A stretch of DNA of 64,000 nt from VBDM01 sp964430565. GTDB lineage: Bacteria; Pseudomonadota; Gammaproteobacteria; Burkholderiales; SG8-39. The notes beneath the pieces are model-generated. The model was not told where the DNA came from, did not search any database, and saw nothing but the letters and a program-made list of their open reading frames with translations. Location of the stretch: contig CAYSFD010000029.1 in the NCBI GenBank assembly GCA_964430565.1, positions 1 to 64,000 of the forward strand. The letters run 5' to 3'. The stretch's first letter is position 1, and the number at the start of each line of letters is the position of its first letter. The position numbers and the translations under genes were made by a program. Below, piece by piece: positions 52,561-61,149 of this stretch.

Positions 52561-53922
52561 CTAATTGCCGGTCTTCCAGACAAAATCAAGTTTCGTCCGC
52601 CAGGCGCGCCTGCGTTTCAGCCAGGCCGTCAGGCTCTCGCGGAAGTGGATGATCGAGGTAAAGTAATAAATGATCTTGAAAATCAGGAGCGGGCCCCGAA
52701 TCGGCGTCTTGCCGAAGATGTCGGCCGAAAGCAACGACAAGACTGCTTGTTCCAACCGGAGCGCAGGGTTCGGAGACATGAACATTCTGCGCAGCGACGG
52801 CGTGGTGATCCGGTAGATGAACCAGGAGAATGTCTTGAGACCGTGATTGATGGTCCTTTCGTAACGCCGCAGGCTGCGTGCCGAGACATCGCCGTTGCGC
52901 AAGGCGTCATCCACCACACCGGCGCCCAGCTCGCCGCTGTTCATCGCCAGGAACACGCCGCTTGAGAACACCGGGTCGATGAACGCGTACGCATCTCCTA
53001 CCATCAGGTAACCGTCGCCGGTCATGCGCGTGGCGCGATACGAAAAATTACCCGTCGCGAGCGCCGGCGCCATGAGCTTGGCGTCCCTGAGACGCTCGGC
53101 CATGGCCGGGCACAGCGCGATGGTATCGAGCAGGAACTGATCCACGCTGACCTTGCGGCTCTTCATGTAGTAAGTCCAGCACACGGCGCCGACGCTCATC
53201 GCGCCGTCGCGCAGCGGGATCATCCAGTACCAGCCGTGATCGAACCAGTACACGCTGATGTTCCCCTCGTCGCGGCCTGAGCGGCGCACTGCGCCCTCGA
53301 AATGGCCGAAGACAGCGGAGCTGTTGTGCACCGGGTTGCGGCTCTTTATCCCGAAGCGATTGGCGAGGAAGGTGTCCCGTCCGGAGGCGTCCACCACAAA
53401 GCGCGTCTCCCAGAGTTGCGCGCGACCGTGCTCATCCACGGCGTGCACGAGCGAGGTCGAGCCCGGCCGGAATTCGACTTGCGTGACTTTGACGCCCTCG
53501 CGCACGTCGGTGCCTTTGGCGGCGCTGTTTCGAAGCAGCAGATTGTCGAACTCCGAACGCCGCACCTCGTAGGCCGAGGGGTAGGATTTATCCATGGCGT
53601 TGGCGAAGTAATACACCGCGGGGTCGTAGCCCGGGTAGTTGAATTCGGCGCCGGGCTTGAGCAGCCCGATTCTATCCACCTGATCGAGCACGCCCAGGCG
53701 CTCGAGCAACGGAAGATTGAGTGGCAGCAGCGATTCGCCGATGTGAAAGCGCGGATGATGTTCCTTTTCGAGGAGCGCCACCTTCCAGCGCTTTTGCGCC
53801 AGAAACGCCGAGATGGTCGAGCCGCCCGGGCCGCCGCCGATGACCAGCACATCGCACTGGTTTTCCGGCGGAGCGCTGACAAAAGCAGCAGGTACGCGGG
53901 TGTTAGCGAGGTTTGTGGGCAT
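52561..53922 (-). CDS. FADH2-dependent halogenase-like flavoprotein
   Basis: 453-aa flavoprotein. The FAD Rossmann motif is GGGPGGS at residues 29-35, followed by GESLLPLNLPLLERLG. Two marks of flavin halogenases are present: WYWMIP (231-236, the WxWxIP motif) and a lysine in LLKPGAEF (Lys89) at the position of the catalytic lysine of the CmlS/PltA-type branch. It is first in the operon with COG4648, acyltransferase, LolA-like and exporter genes. It could halogenate an aryl head group, as in xanthomonadin, or act as an oxidoreductase; halogenation is inferred. Confidence 0.82.
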   Translation of the reverse strand: MPTNLANTRVPAAFVSAPPENQCDVLVIGGGPGGSTISAFLAQKRWKVALLEKEHHPRFHIGESLLPLNLPLLERLGVLDQVDRIGLLKPGAEFNYPGYDPAVYYFANAMDKSYPSAYEVRRSEFDNLLLRNSAAKGTDVREGVKVTQVEFRPGSTSLVHAVDEHGRAQLWETRFVVDASGRDTFLANRFGIKSRNPVHNSSAVFGHFEGAVRRSGRDEGNISVYWFDHGWYWMIPLRDGAMSVGAVCWTYYMKSRKVSVDQFLLDTIALCPAMAERLRDAKLMAPALATGNFSYRATRMTGDGYLMVGDAYAFIDPVFSSGVFLAMNSGELGAGVVDDALRNGDVSARSLRRYERTINHGLKTFSWFIYRITTPSLRRMFMSPNPALRLEQAVLSLLSADIFGKTPIRGPLLIFKIIYYFTSIIHFRESLTAWLKRRRAWRTKLDFVWKTGN

Positions 53923-54060
53923 GAGTTCAAGTCTGTCGATGTGGGCTCGGCGGCCGGCGCTGCGCGGAGCAGCACGCAGGCGAGTATTTTACCGCACCAT
54001 CACACTGCTTCAAGTCCTCCGACGCACGGCGGAGCAGCGCAGCGACTTCGCGCACGGGCG

Positions 54061-54681
54061 CTATTGTTTTCTTGCGCCGGGCAGCTCCGGCGCCGCTATG
54101 CCCATCGAGATGACGTACCTGAGCGCCTCGTCCACGCTCATGTCGAGCTCGACGACCTCTGCCCTGGGCATCATCAGAAAGAATCCCGAGGTCGGGTTCG
54201 GCGTGGTCGGAACGTAGACGCTGACGTAGTCCCCGTGCAAGTGATTGGCGACGTCGCCTCCGGGTTTCCCGGTGAGGAATCCGATCGTCCAGCTGCCCTC
54301 GCGGGGATACTGCACCAGCAGCGCTTTGCTGAAAGCCTGGCCGCCCGGTGCAAACAGCGTGTCGCTCATCTGCTTCACGCCGCTGTAGATAGTCTTCACG
54401 ACAGGGATGCGACCGAGGATGCTTTCCCAGAACAGGAGCAGCCGTTGGCCCAGGATGTTGGAGGCGAGCACACCGGTGACTAACACAACGACCACCGTGA
54501 GCAGAGCACCGAGCCCCGGGATCTGACGGCCGAACAAGGCCTGTGGCTGATACTCCGGCGGAAGCAGCAACAGCGACTGGTCCATCGTGGTCACGATGAG
54601 CTCCAGCACCCAGATCGTGATCGCGAGCGGGATCCAGATCAGGAGCCCGGTGATGAGGTATTTCTTCATTGCGTCGGCCAA
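54061..54681 (-). CDS. DUF502 membrane protein
   Basis: 206-aa protein with two N-terminal membrane helices (ITGLLIWIPLAITIWVLELI; LLTVVVVLVTGVLASNI) and a soluble C-terminal domain containing GRIPVVKTIYSGVKQMSDTL and TTPNPTSGFFLMMPR. This is the DUF502 pattern. In the betaproteobacterial order I know, this gene lies between an FmdB-type zinc ribbon gene and aspS; here it is 6.2 kb from aspS, separated by the exporter/halogenase operon. Confidence 0.92.
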   Translation of the reverse strand: MADAMKKYLITGLLIWIPLAITIWVLELIVTTMDQSLLLLPPEYQPQALFGRQIPGLGALLTVVVVLVTGVLASNILGQRLLLFWESILGRIPVVKTIYSGVKQMSDTLFAPGGQAFSKALLVQYPREGSWTIGFLTGKPGGDVANHLHGDYVSVYVPTTPNPTSGFFLMMPRAEVVELDMSVDEALRYVISMGIAAPELPGARKQ

Positions 54682-54736
54682 TTACGCGCCGAAGCTGGAA
54701 ATGATCCGTGCAATCGGTGTCAATGCGACACTGGAT

Positions 54737-55108
54737 TCACGAATTCGCTGGAGAGGCACTGTTGCCGGCGCTCGGCGCTTCGCTCTTCGATTCGGTCTTC
54801 GATTCGGCCTTGGCGGCTTCCTTGCCGTCGGCTTTTGCGGTCTCCTTGCCGTCGGCTTTTGCCGTCTCCTTGCCGTCGGTTTTCGCCGCGTCCTTGCTCC
54901 CGGTTTTTGCCGCGGGTTTCGCCCCGCTGTTCCTGAAATCGGTCGCGTACCAGCCGCTTCCTTTCAGATGGAACCCCGCCGCCGTCAGCATTTTGGAGAA
55001 CGTCTGTTTGTTACATTCGGGACAGACGGTCATGATCGGGTCGCTAACTTTCTTCAGGTATTCCTTCTGGAACCCGCAGGATGAACAGCGATATTCGTAG
55101 ATCGGCAT
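54737..55108 (-). CDS. FmdB-type zinc-ribbon regulatory protein with repetitive tail
   Basis: 123-aa protein. The N-terminal zinc ribbon MPIYEYRCSSCGFQ and CPECNKQTF has two CxxC pairs, and GFHLKGSGWYATDF follows, the usual end of this domain. The C-terminal ~50 residues are low-complexity Lys/Glu/Ala/Asp, built in part from eight-residue repeats (DGKETAKA). It precedes DUF502 by 55 bp on the same strand. Confidence 0.9.
   Translation of the reverse strand: MPIYEYRCSSCGFQKEYLKKVSDPIMTVCPECNKQTFSKMLTAAGFHLKGSGWYATDFRNSGAKPAAKTGSKDAAKTDGKETAKADGKETAKADGKEAAKAESKTESKSEAPSAGNSASPANS
54820..54891. repeat. 24-bp in-frame tandem repeat (three units)
   Basis: Units at 54820-54843, 54844-54867 and 54868-54891 share ccttgccgtcggcttttg with few changes. 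They encode eight-residue repeats in the tail of the FmdB-type protein. A repeat in multiples of three keeps the frame and may vary in number between strains. Confidence 0.9.
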
Positions 55109-55275
55109 GACGCCTCCGCAAGCCGCGAATTATATATGGATTTCCCTGCTCTCGACCGAGCCGCTTCCGCCGGCTCTCAGCGCGTTGCGTCGCTTGCCAT
55201 CCATGGACGGTTCTCGGAAAATCCGGCTATCGGAATGTCTCATCCTACCGTAGCGCAAGGACGCACAATGATGCA

Positions 55276-56100
55276 ATGCAGGGATCTGCGACGCCCATGA
55301 TCCGGACGGGGCTGCGCGCCGCCTATGCATGCCTTGTTATCTATTCGGGACTACTCCTCTTCGGCTTGATGTGCTTGATCTGGTCCGGAGTGGCTGCGCT
55401 GCTTTGTCAGCTGCTGTCGGCGGATCGCGGGAAAGTGGTCGGCCGTTGGGTCACCAGCTACGGATTTCGCTGCTATCTCTGGATTCTCACGCTTACCGGG
55501 GTCTTTCGTTTCGATCTTCGTGCGCTGGACGCCTTGCGCGATGCCGGACCATTGGTCATCGCTCCCAATCATCCCAGCCTTCTTGATGTGGTGATGGTCC
55601 TCTCGCGCCTGCCCGCCGTGGCCTGCGTGATGAAGACCGACTTGATCGACAATCCGATTTACGGCGCCGCGGCTCGCCTTGCCGGCTACATACGTAACGA
55701 TGACTTCATTGGGGCGGCGACGCAGGCGGTGGAGACTCTCAAGGCCGGCAGCCAGCTCCTGCTTTTCCCGGAAGGAACCCGCACGACGCGAGCGCCGATC
55801 AATCGTCTGAAGGGAGGAGCGGCCCTGGTCTCGAAGCGCTCCGGCGTTCCAATCCAGACGGTACTGATCGAAACCACGTCGCCTTTTCTGTCCAAAGGCT
55901 GGTCGCTTCATCGCATACCGCCGGTGCCGATCTGTTACCGGGTTCGCCTGGGGAGGCGTTTCATGCCCGCAGACAATTTGAGAGAGGCGATTGCGGAACT
56001 GGAAGCCTATCTTGCCTCCGAGCTCGGCTGCCGGAGCAGCTTTGATGCCGCCGGCAATATCCTGGCGGAGCCGCAGAACGTCGGCTCGATCGAACGATGA
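55276..56100 (+). CDS. PlsC-type lysophospholipid acyltransferase
   Basis: 274-aa acyltransferase. The HX4D motif is in APNHPSLLDVVMVL and the downstream block is FPEGTRTTRAPI. An N-terminal membrane segment is present. It is followed after 7 bp by a glycosyltransferase gene, and the pair of acyltransferase plus family-2 glycosyltransferase is a component of aryl-polyene clusters (sometimes fused). Start uncertain: ATG 55276, or ATG 55297. Confidence 0.85.
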   Translation: MQGSATPMIRTGLRAAYACLVIYSGLLLFGLMCLIWSGVAALLCQLLSADRGKVVGRWVTSYGFRCYLWILTLTGVFRFDLRALDALRDAGPLVIAPNHPSLLDVVMVLSRLPAVACVMKTDLIDNPIYGAAARLAGYIRNDDFIGAATQAVETLKAGSQLLLFPEGTRTTRAPINRLKGGAALVSKRSGVPIQTVLIETTSPFLSKGWSLHRIPPVPICYRVRLGRRFMPADNLREAIAELEAYLASELGCRSSFDAAGNILAEPQNVGSIER

Positions 56101-56107
56101 GGATCGA

Positions 56108-56881
56108 ATGAAGGAGGCTTCGCGGACTCATCTTGTTCTGATACCAAGCTACAACCCCGGCGCGAGAGTCTACGAGACGGTTGAGGCCGCGCGGCGTCTC
56201 TGGAACCCGGTGTGGATCGTGGTGGATGCGAGCACCGACGGCACGGCTGAAGGATTGCGCGAGATGGCCAAGGCCGACACGGGCCTAAAAGTGATCGTAT
56301 TGCCCAGGAACAGCGGCAAGGGCGCGGCCATCCTGCACGGCATTGAGCTTGCGCAGGCCGCCGGATTCACGCACGTTCTGACGATGGATTCGGACGGGCA
56401 GCATCCTACCGCGCTGATAGGCGAGTTCATGGCGGCTTCCATCGCCGAGCCTTCCTGCATGGTGCTGGGTGTTCCGGTATTCGACGCAAGCGCGCCGAAT
56501 CTGCGCGTGAAGGGACGTCGCGTGTCCAACTGGTGGGCCAACCTCGAAACGCTGTGGACGGGAATCGGCGATTCCCTTTATGGTTTCAGGGTGTACCCGA
56601 TCGTGCCCCTGCGCGAGGTAATGCGGAAGCAGCACTGGATGCGGCGCTTTGACTTCGACCCGGAAGCAGTGGTGCGAATGTGCTGGCTGGGGGTGCGCCC
56701 GCTCAACAAACCCGCGCCGGTGCGGTATTTCCACGCGGACGAGGGCGGCGTGTCGCATTTCAATTATTGGCGCGACAACGCGCTGCTCACCTGGATGCAC
56801 GTACGCCTATTCCTAGGCTTCGTGCTGCGGCTGCCGGTACTCACGATCCGGCGGCTGAGGACCACGCGGGTGATTCAATGA
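56108..56881 (+). CDS. Family 2 glycosyltransferase
   Basis: 257-aa glycosyltransferase of the dolichol-phosphate mannose synthase-like kind. It has LIPSYNPGARVYETVEA, VVDASTDGTAEGL and the metal-binding DSDGQHPT. The ATG at 56108 follows GAGG. The C-terminus is basic with a hydrophobic stretch (RLFLGFVLRLPVLTI). Together with the PlsC gene it may build a glycolipid anchor. Its last 7 bases overlap the ketosynthase gene on the other strand. Confidence 0.88.
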   Translation: MKEASRTHLVLIPSYNPGARVYETVEAARRLWNPVWIVVDASTDGTAEGLREMAKADTGLKVIVLPRNSGKGAAILHGIELAQAAGFTHVLTMDSDGQHPTALIGEFMAASIAEPSCMVLGVPVFDASAPNLRVKGRRVSNWWANLETLWTGIGDSLYGFRVYPIVPLREVMRKQHWMRRFDFDPEAVVRMCWLGVRPLNKPAPVRYFHADEGGVSHFNYWRDNALLTWMHVRLFLGFVLRLPVLTIRRLRTTRVIQ

Positions 56882-58125
56882 ACCGCGCGGAATGCCAGCA
56901 CCGTGTTGCTGCCCCCGAAGGCGAAAGAGTTGGACAGCGCGGCTCGCAGGTTTCCGCGCAGAGATTCTCCGGTAATGTGGCGTACCCCGGTGCACTCGCG
57001 ATCCAGATCGTCGAGATACGCGGTCGGCGGAGCTTCCCGTGACGCGAGCGACAGCACGGTGATGATGGCCTCGATCACTCCGCTTGCGCCGAGCATGTGC
57101 CCATGCATCGATTTCGTGGCGCTGACGGCGATGTCCCTGGAGCGTGATCCGAAAACGCCGCGGATGGCCGCGATTTCGATCGGGTCCCCTTCGCGCGTCG
57201 CCGTGCCATGCGCGTTGACGTAATCGATCTCGTCGCTCGTCAGACCGCCATCCTGCATCGCCATGTGCATGGCGCGCATCTGTCCATCCGCATTGGGTCG
57301 CACCAGGTGATCGTGATCGGAGGTGCTGCCACACCCCGCGAATTCCGCGTATATCCTGGCCCCACGCCGAACCGCGTGGTCCCAGTCCTCGAGGATCATT
57401 GCGCCCGCCCCTTCGCCCAGCACCAGACCCTGCCGGTCGGAACTGAACGGGCGGCAGGAGCGCGGGGCGGATGCCTCGTCGCCCAAGGCAAGAATGCGCA
57501 TCGCTTCCCATGCGCGCACGACTCCGTAGGAGAGCGGTGCTTCAGAGCCGCCGACGACCATCAGCGTTACTTCGCCCGTGCGGAATTTCGACAGGGCCTC
57601 TCCGATCGCAACGGCCGATGAGGCACAGGCGACCGAATACGTCGCGCAGGAAGCCCCCAGTCCGAGCTGAATCGATATGTGAGAGGCCGCCGCGTTGCTC
57701 ATTCCGAGCACGACCGAAAGCGGCGGTACGCGCTCGCGGCCGTTGCGCAAAAGATCCATGTAGCCGCTCTCGAACGTGAGCGTGCCGCCCAGAGCCGTGC
57801 CCCAGGAAACACCCCAGTCGTTGCGCGGCGCGTCCTTGGTCCGGGGAAGCCCCGCATCGTGCCATGCCGAAAGAGCCGCGGTGGTCCCAAGCTGGCTGTA
57901 GCGGTCCATGGTATAGGAAAGAGATCGGCCCAGCGCCGCCTCCGCGTCGAAATTCGCGCAGCGAACCGCGGGGACGGCGAGCGGTCTGGTCGCCTTGTCC
58001 TCACGGGTAAAGAGCCGTATCGCGGATTCGCCGCGCAGCATCCGGCCGAAGAAATCGGTAAGGTCTCCCCCAAAAGGGTTGACGAGTCCCAGGCCGGTAA
58101 CGGCAACGCGTCGCGCGCTTGCCAT
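56875..58125 (-). CDS. Beta-ketoacyl synthase (KAS II-like)
   Basis: 416-aa ketosynthase. The catalytic triad is Cys167 in YSVACASSA, His306 in NAHGTATREGD and His341 in TKSMHGHMLGASG. All three residues are present, so it should be a condensing enzyme and not a chain-length factor. The ACP gene ends directly before its start, giving a two-gene unit. In this context it may extend a polyene or specialised fatty acyl chain. Confidence 0.92.
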   Translation of the reverse strand: MASARRVAVTGLGLVNPFGGDLTDFFGRMLRGESAIRLFTREDKATRPLAVPAVRCANFDAEAALGRSLSYTMDRYSQLGTTAALSAWHDAGLPRTKDAPRNDWGVSWGTALGGTLTFESGYMDLLRNGRERVPPLSVVLGMSNAAASHISIQLGLGASCATYSVACASSAVAIGEALSKFRTGEVTLMVVGGSEAPLSYGVVRAWEAMRILALGDEASAPRSCRPFSSDRQGLVLGEGAGAMILEDWDHAVRRGARIYAEFAGCGSTSDHDHLVRPNADGQMRAMHMAMQDGGLTSDEIDYVNAHGTATREGDPIEIAAIRGVFGSRSRDIAVSATKSMHGHMLGASGVIEAIITVLSLASREAPPTAYLDDLDRECTGVRHITGESLRGNLRAALSNSFAFGGSNTVLAFRAVH

Positions 58126-58371
58126 TCAGGCGCTATTGTCCGCGTTGAGCCGGTCCACGATCCCCAACAGGTCGCCGACGGTTTTCGGCGGCGGGATGTC
58201 GTGCGGTATCGAGACGCCGAGCTTGTCCTCGAATTCGAACAGCAGTTCGAGCAGCAAGAGCGAATCGACCTTGAGTTCCTCGAGCGAGGTTTCGGGCGTC
58301 ACCCGAGCGGGGTCGATGTTTTCGCGCTTGTGCAGGAATTCACTGAGCAGGGTCAGGTTGTCTTGATTCAT
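58126..58371 (-). CDS. Acyl carrier protein
   Basis: 81-aa ACP. The phosphopantetheine serine is Ser37 in LKVDSLLLLELLFEFED. It has the acidic four-helix pattern of the family. The stop is adjacent to the ketosynthase start. It carries the growing chain for the ketosynthase. It is not part of a fatty-acid fab cluster, so it is probably dedicated to a special product. Confidence 0.92.
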   Translation of the reverse strand: MNQDNLTLLSEFLHKRENIDPARVTPETSLEELKVDSLLLLELLFEFEDKLGVSIPHDIPPPKTVGDLLGIVDRLNADNSA

Positions 58372-58500
58372 GATTGCAGCTTACAGAAATCGTAAGGTAC
58401 CGCGCAAATTCATTATAAGCTGGTTCCGTTCTATTCCAGGGCCTCGGATGGTCGTCTGGCACAGCCGAGTAGTCGGTCCAGCGAATGCCCGCGCGGCACA

Positions 58501-58522
58501 CACGTCCCGTGCACGTCCCGTG
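58501..58522. repeat. 11-bp tandem repeat upstream of the methyltransferase gene
   Basis: Two perfect copies of cacgtcccgtg at 58501-58511 and 58512-58522, 12 bp before the methyltransferase ATG and ~130 bp before the divergent ACP start. The period equals one helical turn, so it could be an operator. Confidence 0.6.
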
Positions 58523-58534
58523 TTAGCGTAGCGC

Positions 58535-59284
58535 ATGACTTCACTCATGCCCGCGCGTACCCGTTCCGAACTGCTCGAGGTCAACCGGGATTTCTACAAC
58601 GCGCTGTGGGCCGACGCGGACCTGATCGATCCTGAACGTTTCAACACCTGGCCGCTGGTCCGCTCCCTGATGGCGCCCATGCAGGTCCGGCTGGAGGTGG
58701 CGCCGGGATTGCGCCCTCGCCTGCCGATCGAGGGGACGCACTTCATCGATATCAGTCCGTCGGCGCTGGCAAAACTGCGCGCGCGCGGCGCCACCGGGGC
58801 GCTCGGCTCCATCACCGCCCTGCCCTACGGCGATGCGGTTTTCGACCTGATCTGCGCCTTCGATGTGATCGAACATGTCGATGACGACGAACGCGCCCTC
58901 GCGGAGCTGGAACGCGTGGCTGCGCCCGGGGCGGCGCTAATCACCTCGGTGCCGCTTCATCAGGAGCAGTGGACGAGCTTCGACGATTTCGTCGGCCACC
59001 GGCGCCGCTACGAGCCGACAGAATTGAAGCCCAAGCTCGCGCGACACGGTTTCTCGGTGGAGCGCAGCGCGGCGTTCGGGATGATGCCGAAATCGTCGCG
59101 TCTGGTCGACCTCGGCATGTGGTTATTGATCCACCGGCGTAAACGCGCGATGTGGTGGTATAACCGCGTGATGATGCCGCTGGGGGTGCGCTTTCAAAAA
59201 CCACTGGCGCTGGCAGAGGGCTTGATCGACCTCGCCGAGGTCGGCGAGGTCCTGCTGCTGTGCCGGCGCCGAAGCGCCGATTGA
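58535..59284 (+). CDS. SAM-dependent methyltransferase (class I, type 11-like)
   Basis: 249-aa methyltransferase. The SAM-binding part is FIDISPSALAKLRARGA, ITALPYGDAVFDLICAFDVIEH then LAELERVAAPGAALITSVPL. It probably methylates a small molecule. It is divergent from ACP-ketosynthase and may belong to the same product pathway, since methyltransferases are common in aryl-polyene clusters. The acceptor is unknown. Confidence 0.88.
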   Translation: MTSLMPARTRSELLEVNRDFYNALWADADLIDPERFNTWPLVRSLMAPMQVRLEVAPGLRPRLPIEGTHFIDISPSALAKLRARGATGALGSITALPYGDAVFDLICAFDVIEHVDDDERALAELERVAAPGAALITSVPLHQEQWTSFDDFVGHRRRYEPTELKPKLARHGFSVERSAAFGMMPKSSRLVDLGMWLLIHRRKRAMWWYNRVMMPLGVRFQKPLALAEGLIDLAEVGEVLLLCRRRSAD

Positions 59285-59321
59285 AAACGGTCCGTCCAGC
59301 GGGGGGCGGAAACGGAAAAGC

Positions 59322-59786
59322 CTAGAACGGAATATCGTCGTCCATGTCGTCGAACTTGCCCGCCGGCTGTTTGACGGCCTTGCCCTCTCCCGCCACAGCC
59401 GGTTCCTTGACTTCGCCGCTTCTTTCCCGCGCACCTGCGTCGCCCATACCTTCACGCGAGCCGAGCAGCTTCATCGTCGTCGCGATGATTTCGGTGGTGT
59501 AACGGTCGTGGCCTTCCTTGTCCTGCCATTTGTTGGTGCGGATGCGCCCTTCGATGTAGACCGGGCGCCCCTTCTTCAGGTACTCGCCGGCGACTTCCGC
59601 CTGCCGCCCGAAAAGAGCCACGCGGTGCCATTCGGTCACTTCTTTTCGGTCGCCGGTGGCTTTGTCTTTGATCACTTCGGAGGTCGCGATGCGGATATTG
59701 GTCACCGCGTCGCCGCTCGGCAGATAGCGCGTTTCCGGATCGGCGCCGAGGTTGCCGATGAGAATCACTTTGTTGACTGAAGCCAT
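59322..59786 (-). CDS. ssb: Single-stranded DNA-binding protein
   Basis: 154-aa SSB. The OB-fold begins MASVNKVILIGNLGADPETRY and includes EWHRVALFGRQAEVAGEYLKKG. The acidic tail ends DDMDDDIPF, which recruits repair and replication proteins. The ATG follows the MFS stop directly (TAAATG), so the two are coupled. It protects single-stranded DNA in replication and repair. Confidence 0.97.
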   Translation of the reverse strand: MASVNKVILIGNLGADPETRYLPSGDAVTNIRIATSEVIKDKATGDRKEVTEWHRVALFGRQAEVAGEYLKKGRPVYIEGRIRTNKWQDKEGHDRYTTEIIATTMKLLGSREGMGDAGARERSGEVKEPAVAGEGKAVKQPAGKFDDMDDDIPF

Positions 59787-61142
59787 TTAGCTCTCTCCCT
59801 CAATAATTTCCTTCAACGCCCGCTCATCGAACGATTCAGGATACACCTTTAGCCGGGCGATTCCGCGCTCCGGCAGGATCACGGCCTCGAGCACGCCGCG
59901 CACGCGGACAATCCGCTCCCGCAACGCAACTGGATCGAGCCCTGCGCGCACCCGAACCACCCGTTCCAGGGCTTCGCCCGGCACGCGCATTCCCAAGGCC
60001 GCTCCCAACCATAACGCAACGAGCGCGAATCCGAATACAAAGATCGCCGGATCGCCGAAATTCTTCGCCAGCCAGCCGCCGACCGCGCCCCCGACGAACA
60101 ATCCGAGCGCCTGCGTGGTGTTGTACACCCCGAGCGCGGTGCCGCGCGAGGCCGGCGGCGCCACCCGGGACGCGAGCGATGGCAGGCTCGCTTCGAGGAT
60201 ATTGAATGCAACGAAAAAGGCAAGCAGCAACGCGATCGTCATGGGCAAGCTGGGCAGACACACGGCAAAACCGAGCTCGACCGCAAGCAGCAGCGCGATC
60301 ATGCTCAAGAAAAGGAACTTCATCCGGCCCCGACGCTCGGCCTGAAGCAGCGGCGGTAACATGAGGACGAAAGATCCGAGGACGACTGGCAGATAAATCT
60401 TCCAATGCTCGCTTACCGGGATGCCGCCGTATTCGACGAGGGCAACCGGGATGACCACGAAAATCGCCATCTGTACCGCGTGCAGAGAAAAGATGCCGAA
60501 GTTGAGCCGCTGCTGTTCCCGGTTGCGCAAGACTTCACCGAGCGCCTCCAAGCGGACGCGGCGCGTCATGTCCGCGAAGTCGCGGGGCTCGGGCGGCACG
60601 ATCCAGACGGCAACCCCAACCGCCGCGAGGCACAGTACGCCGATCAGCTCGAACAGGCCGCTCATGCCGATGACCGTATAGAGCACGGGCGCGGCGACCA
60701 GCGAAACCGCGAACGTCAGCCCGATCGAGCTGCCGATAATCGCCATCGCCTTGGTGCGGTTCTCCTCGCGCGTCAGGTCCGCTGCAAGGGCCATCACCGC
60801 CGCCGAGATCGCGCCCGCGCCCTGAAGGGCCCGGCCCGCGATGATCGTGGTGATGTCCGACCCCCAGGCCGCGACGAAGCTGCCGAGCGCGAACACCACC
60901 AGCCCGATGACGATGATGCGCTTCCTGCCGTAGCGGTCGGATGCCATGCCCGAAGGGATCTGCAGCAGCCCGTGCGTCAGGCCATAGGCGCCGAGCGCCA
61001 TCCCGACGAGCGTCTGGCTGTCGCCGCCCTCGATCTGCCTCGCATGCACCGCGAACACCGGCAGGATCAAGAAGAGCCCCAGCATGCGCAGGGCGAACAG
61101 CGACGCGAGCGACAGGCTAGCGCGGAGTTCGAGCGGGGACAT
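59787..61142 (-). CDS. MFS transporter (YajR-like, with C-terminal ferredoxin-fold tail)
   Basis: 451-aa major-facilitator transporter with twelve helices. The loop motif is LLQIPSGMASDRYGRKRIIV and the family motif in the second half is less clear. The C-terminal ~60 residues (RVRAGLDPVALRERIVRVRG and onward) resemble a small ferredoxin-like domain, as in YajR. It lies directly before ssb. The pairing uvrA / MFS-ssb is known from betaproteobacteria; here a cation antiporter gene is inserted. Start ATG 61142. Confidence 0.88.
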   Translation of the reverse strand: MSPLELRASLSLASLFALRMLGLFLILPVFAVHARQIEGGDSQTLVGMALGAYGLTHGLLQIPSGMASDRYGRKRIIVIGLVVFALGSFVAAWGSDITTIIAGRALQGAGAISAAVMALAADLTREENRTKAMAIIGSSIGLTFAVSLVAAPVLYTVIGMSGLFELIGVLCLAAVGVAVWIVPPEPRDFADMTRRVRLEALGEVLRNREQQRLNFGIFSLHAVQMAIFVVIPVALVEYGGIPVSEHWKIYLPVVLGSFVLMLPPLLQAERRGRMKFLFLSMIALLLAVELGFAVCLPSLPMTIALLLAFFVAFNILEASLPSLASRVAPPASRGTALGVYNTTQALGLFVGGAVGGWLAKNFGDPAIFVFGFALVALWLGAALGMRVPGEALERVVRVRAGLDPVALRERIVRVRGVLEAVILPERGIARLKVYPESFDERALKEIIEGES

Positions 61143-61149
61143 AGGCCTA

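Noticed and set aside
54820..54891. Regular 24-bp repeats considered as a small CRISPR array
   Set aside because: The units are directly adjacent with no spacers and lie in frame inside the FmdB-type coding sequence.
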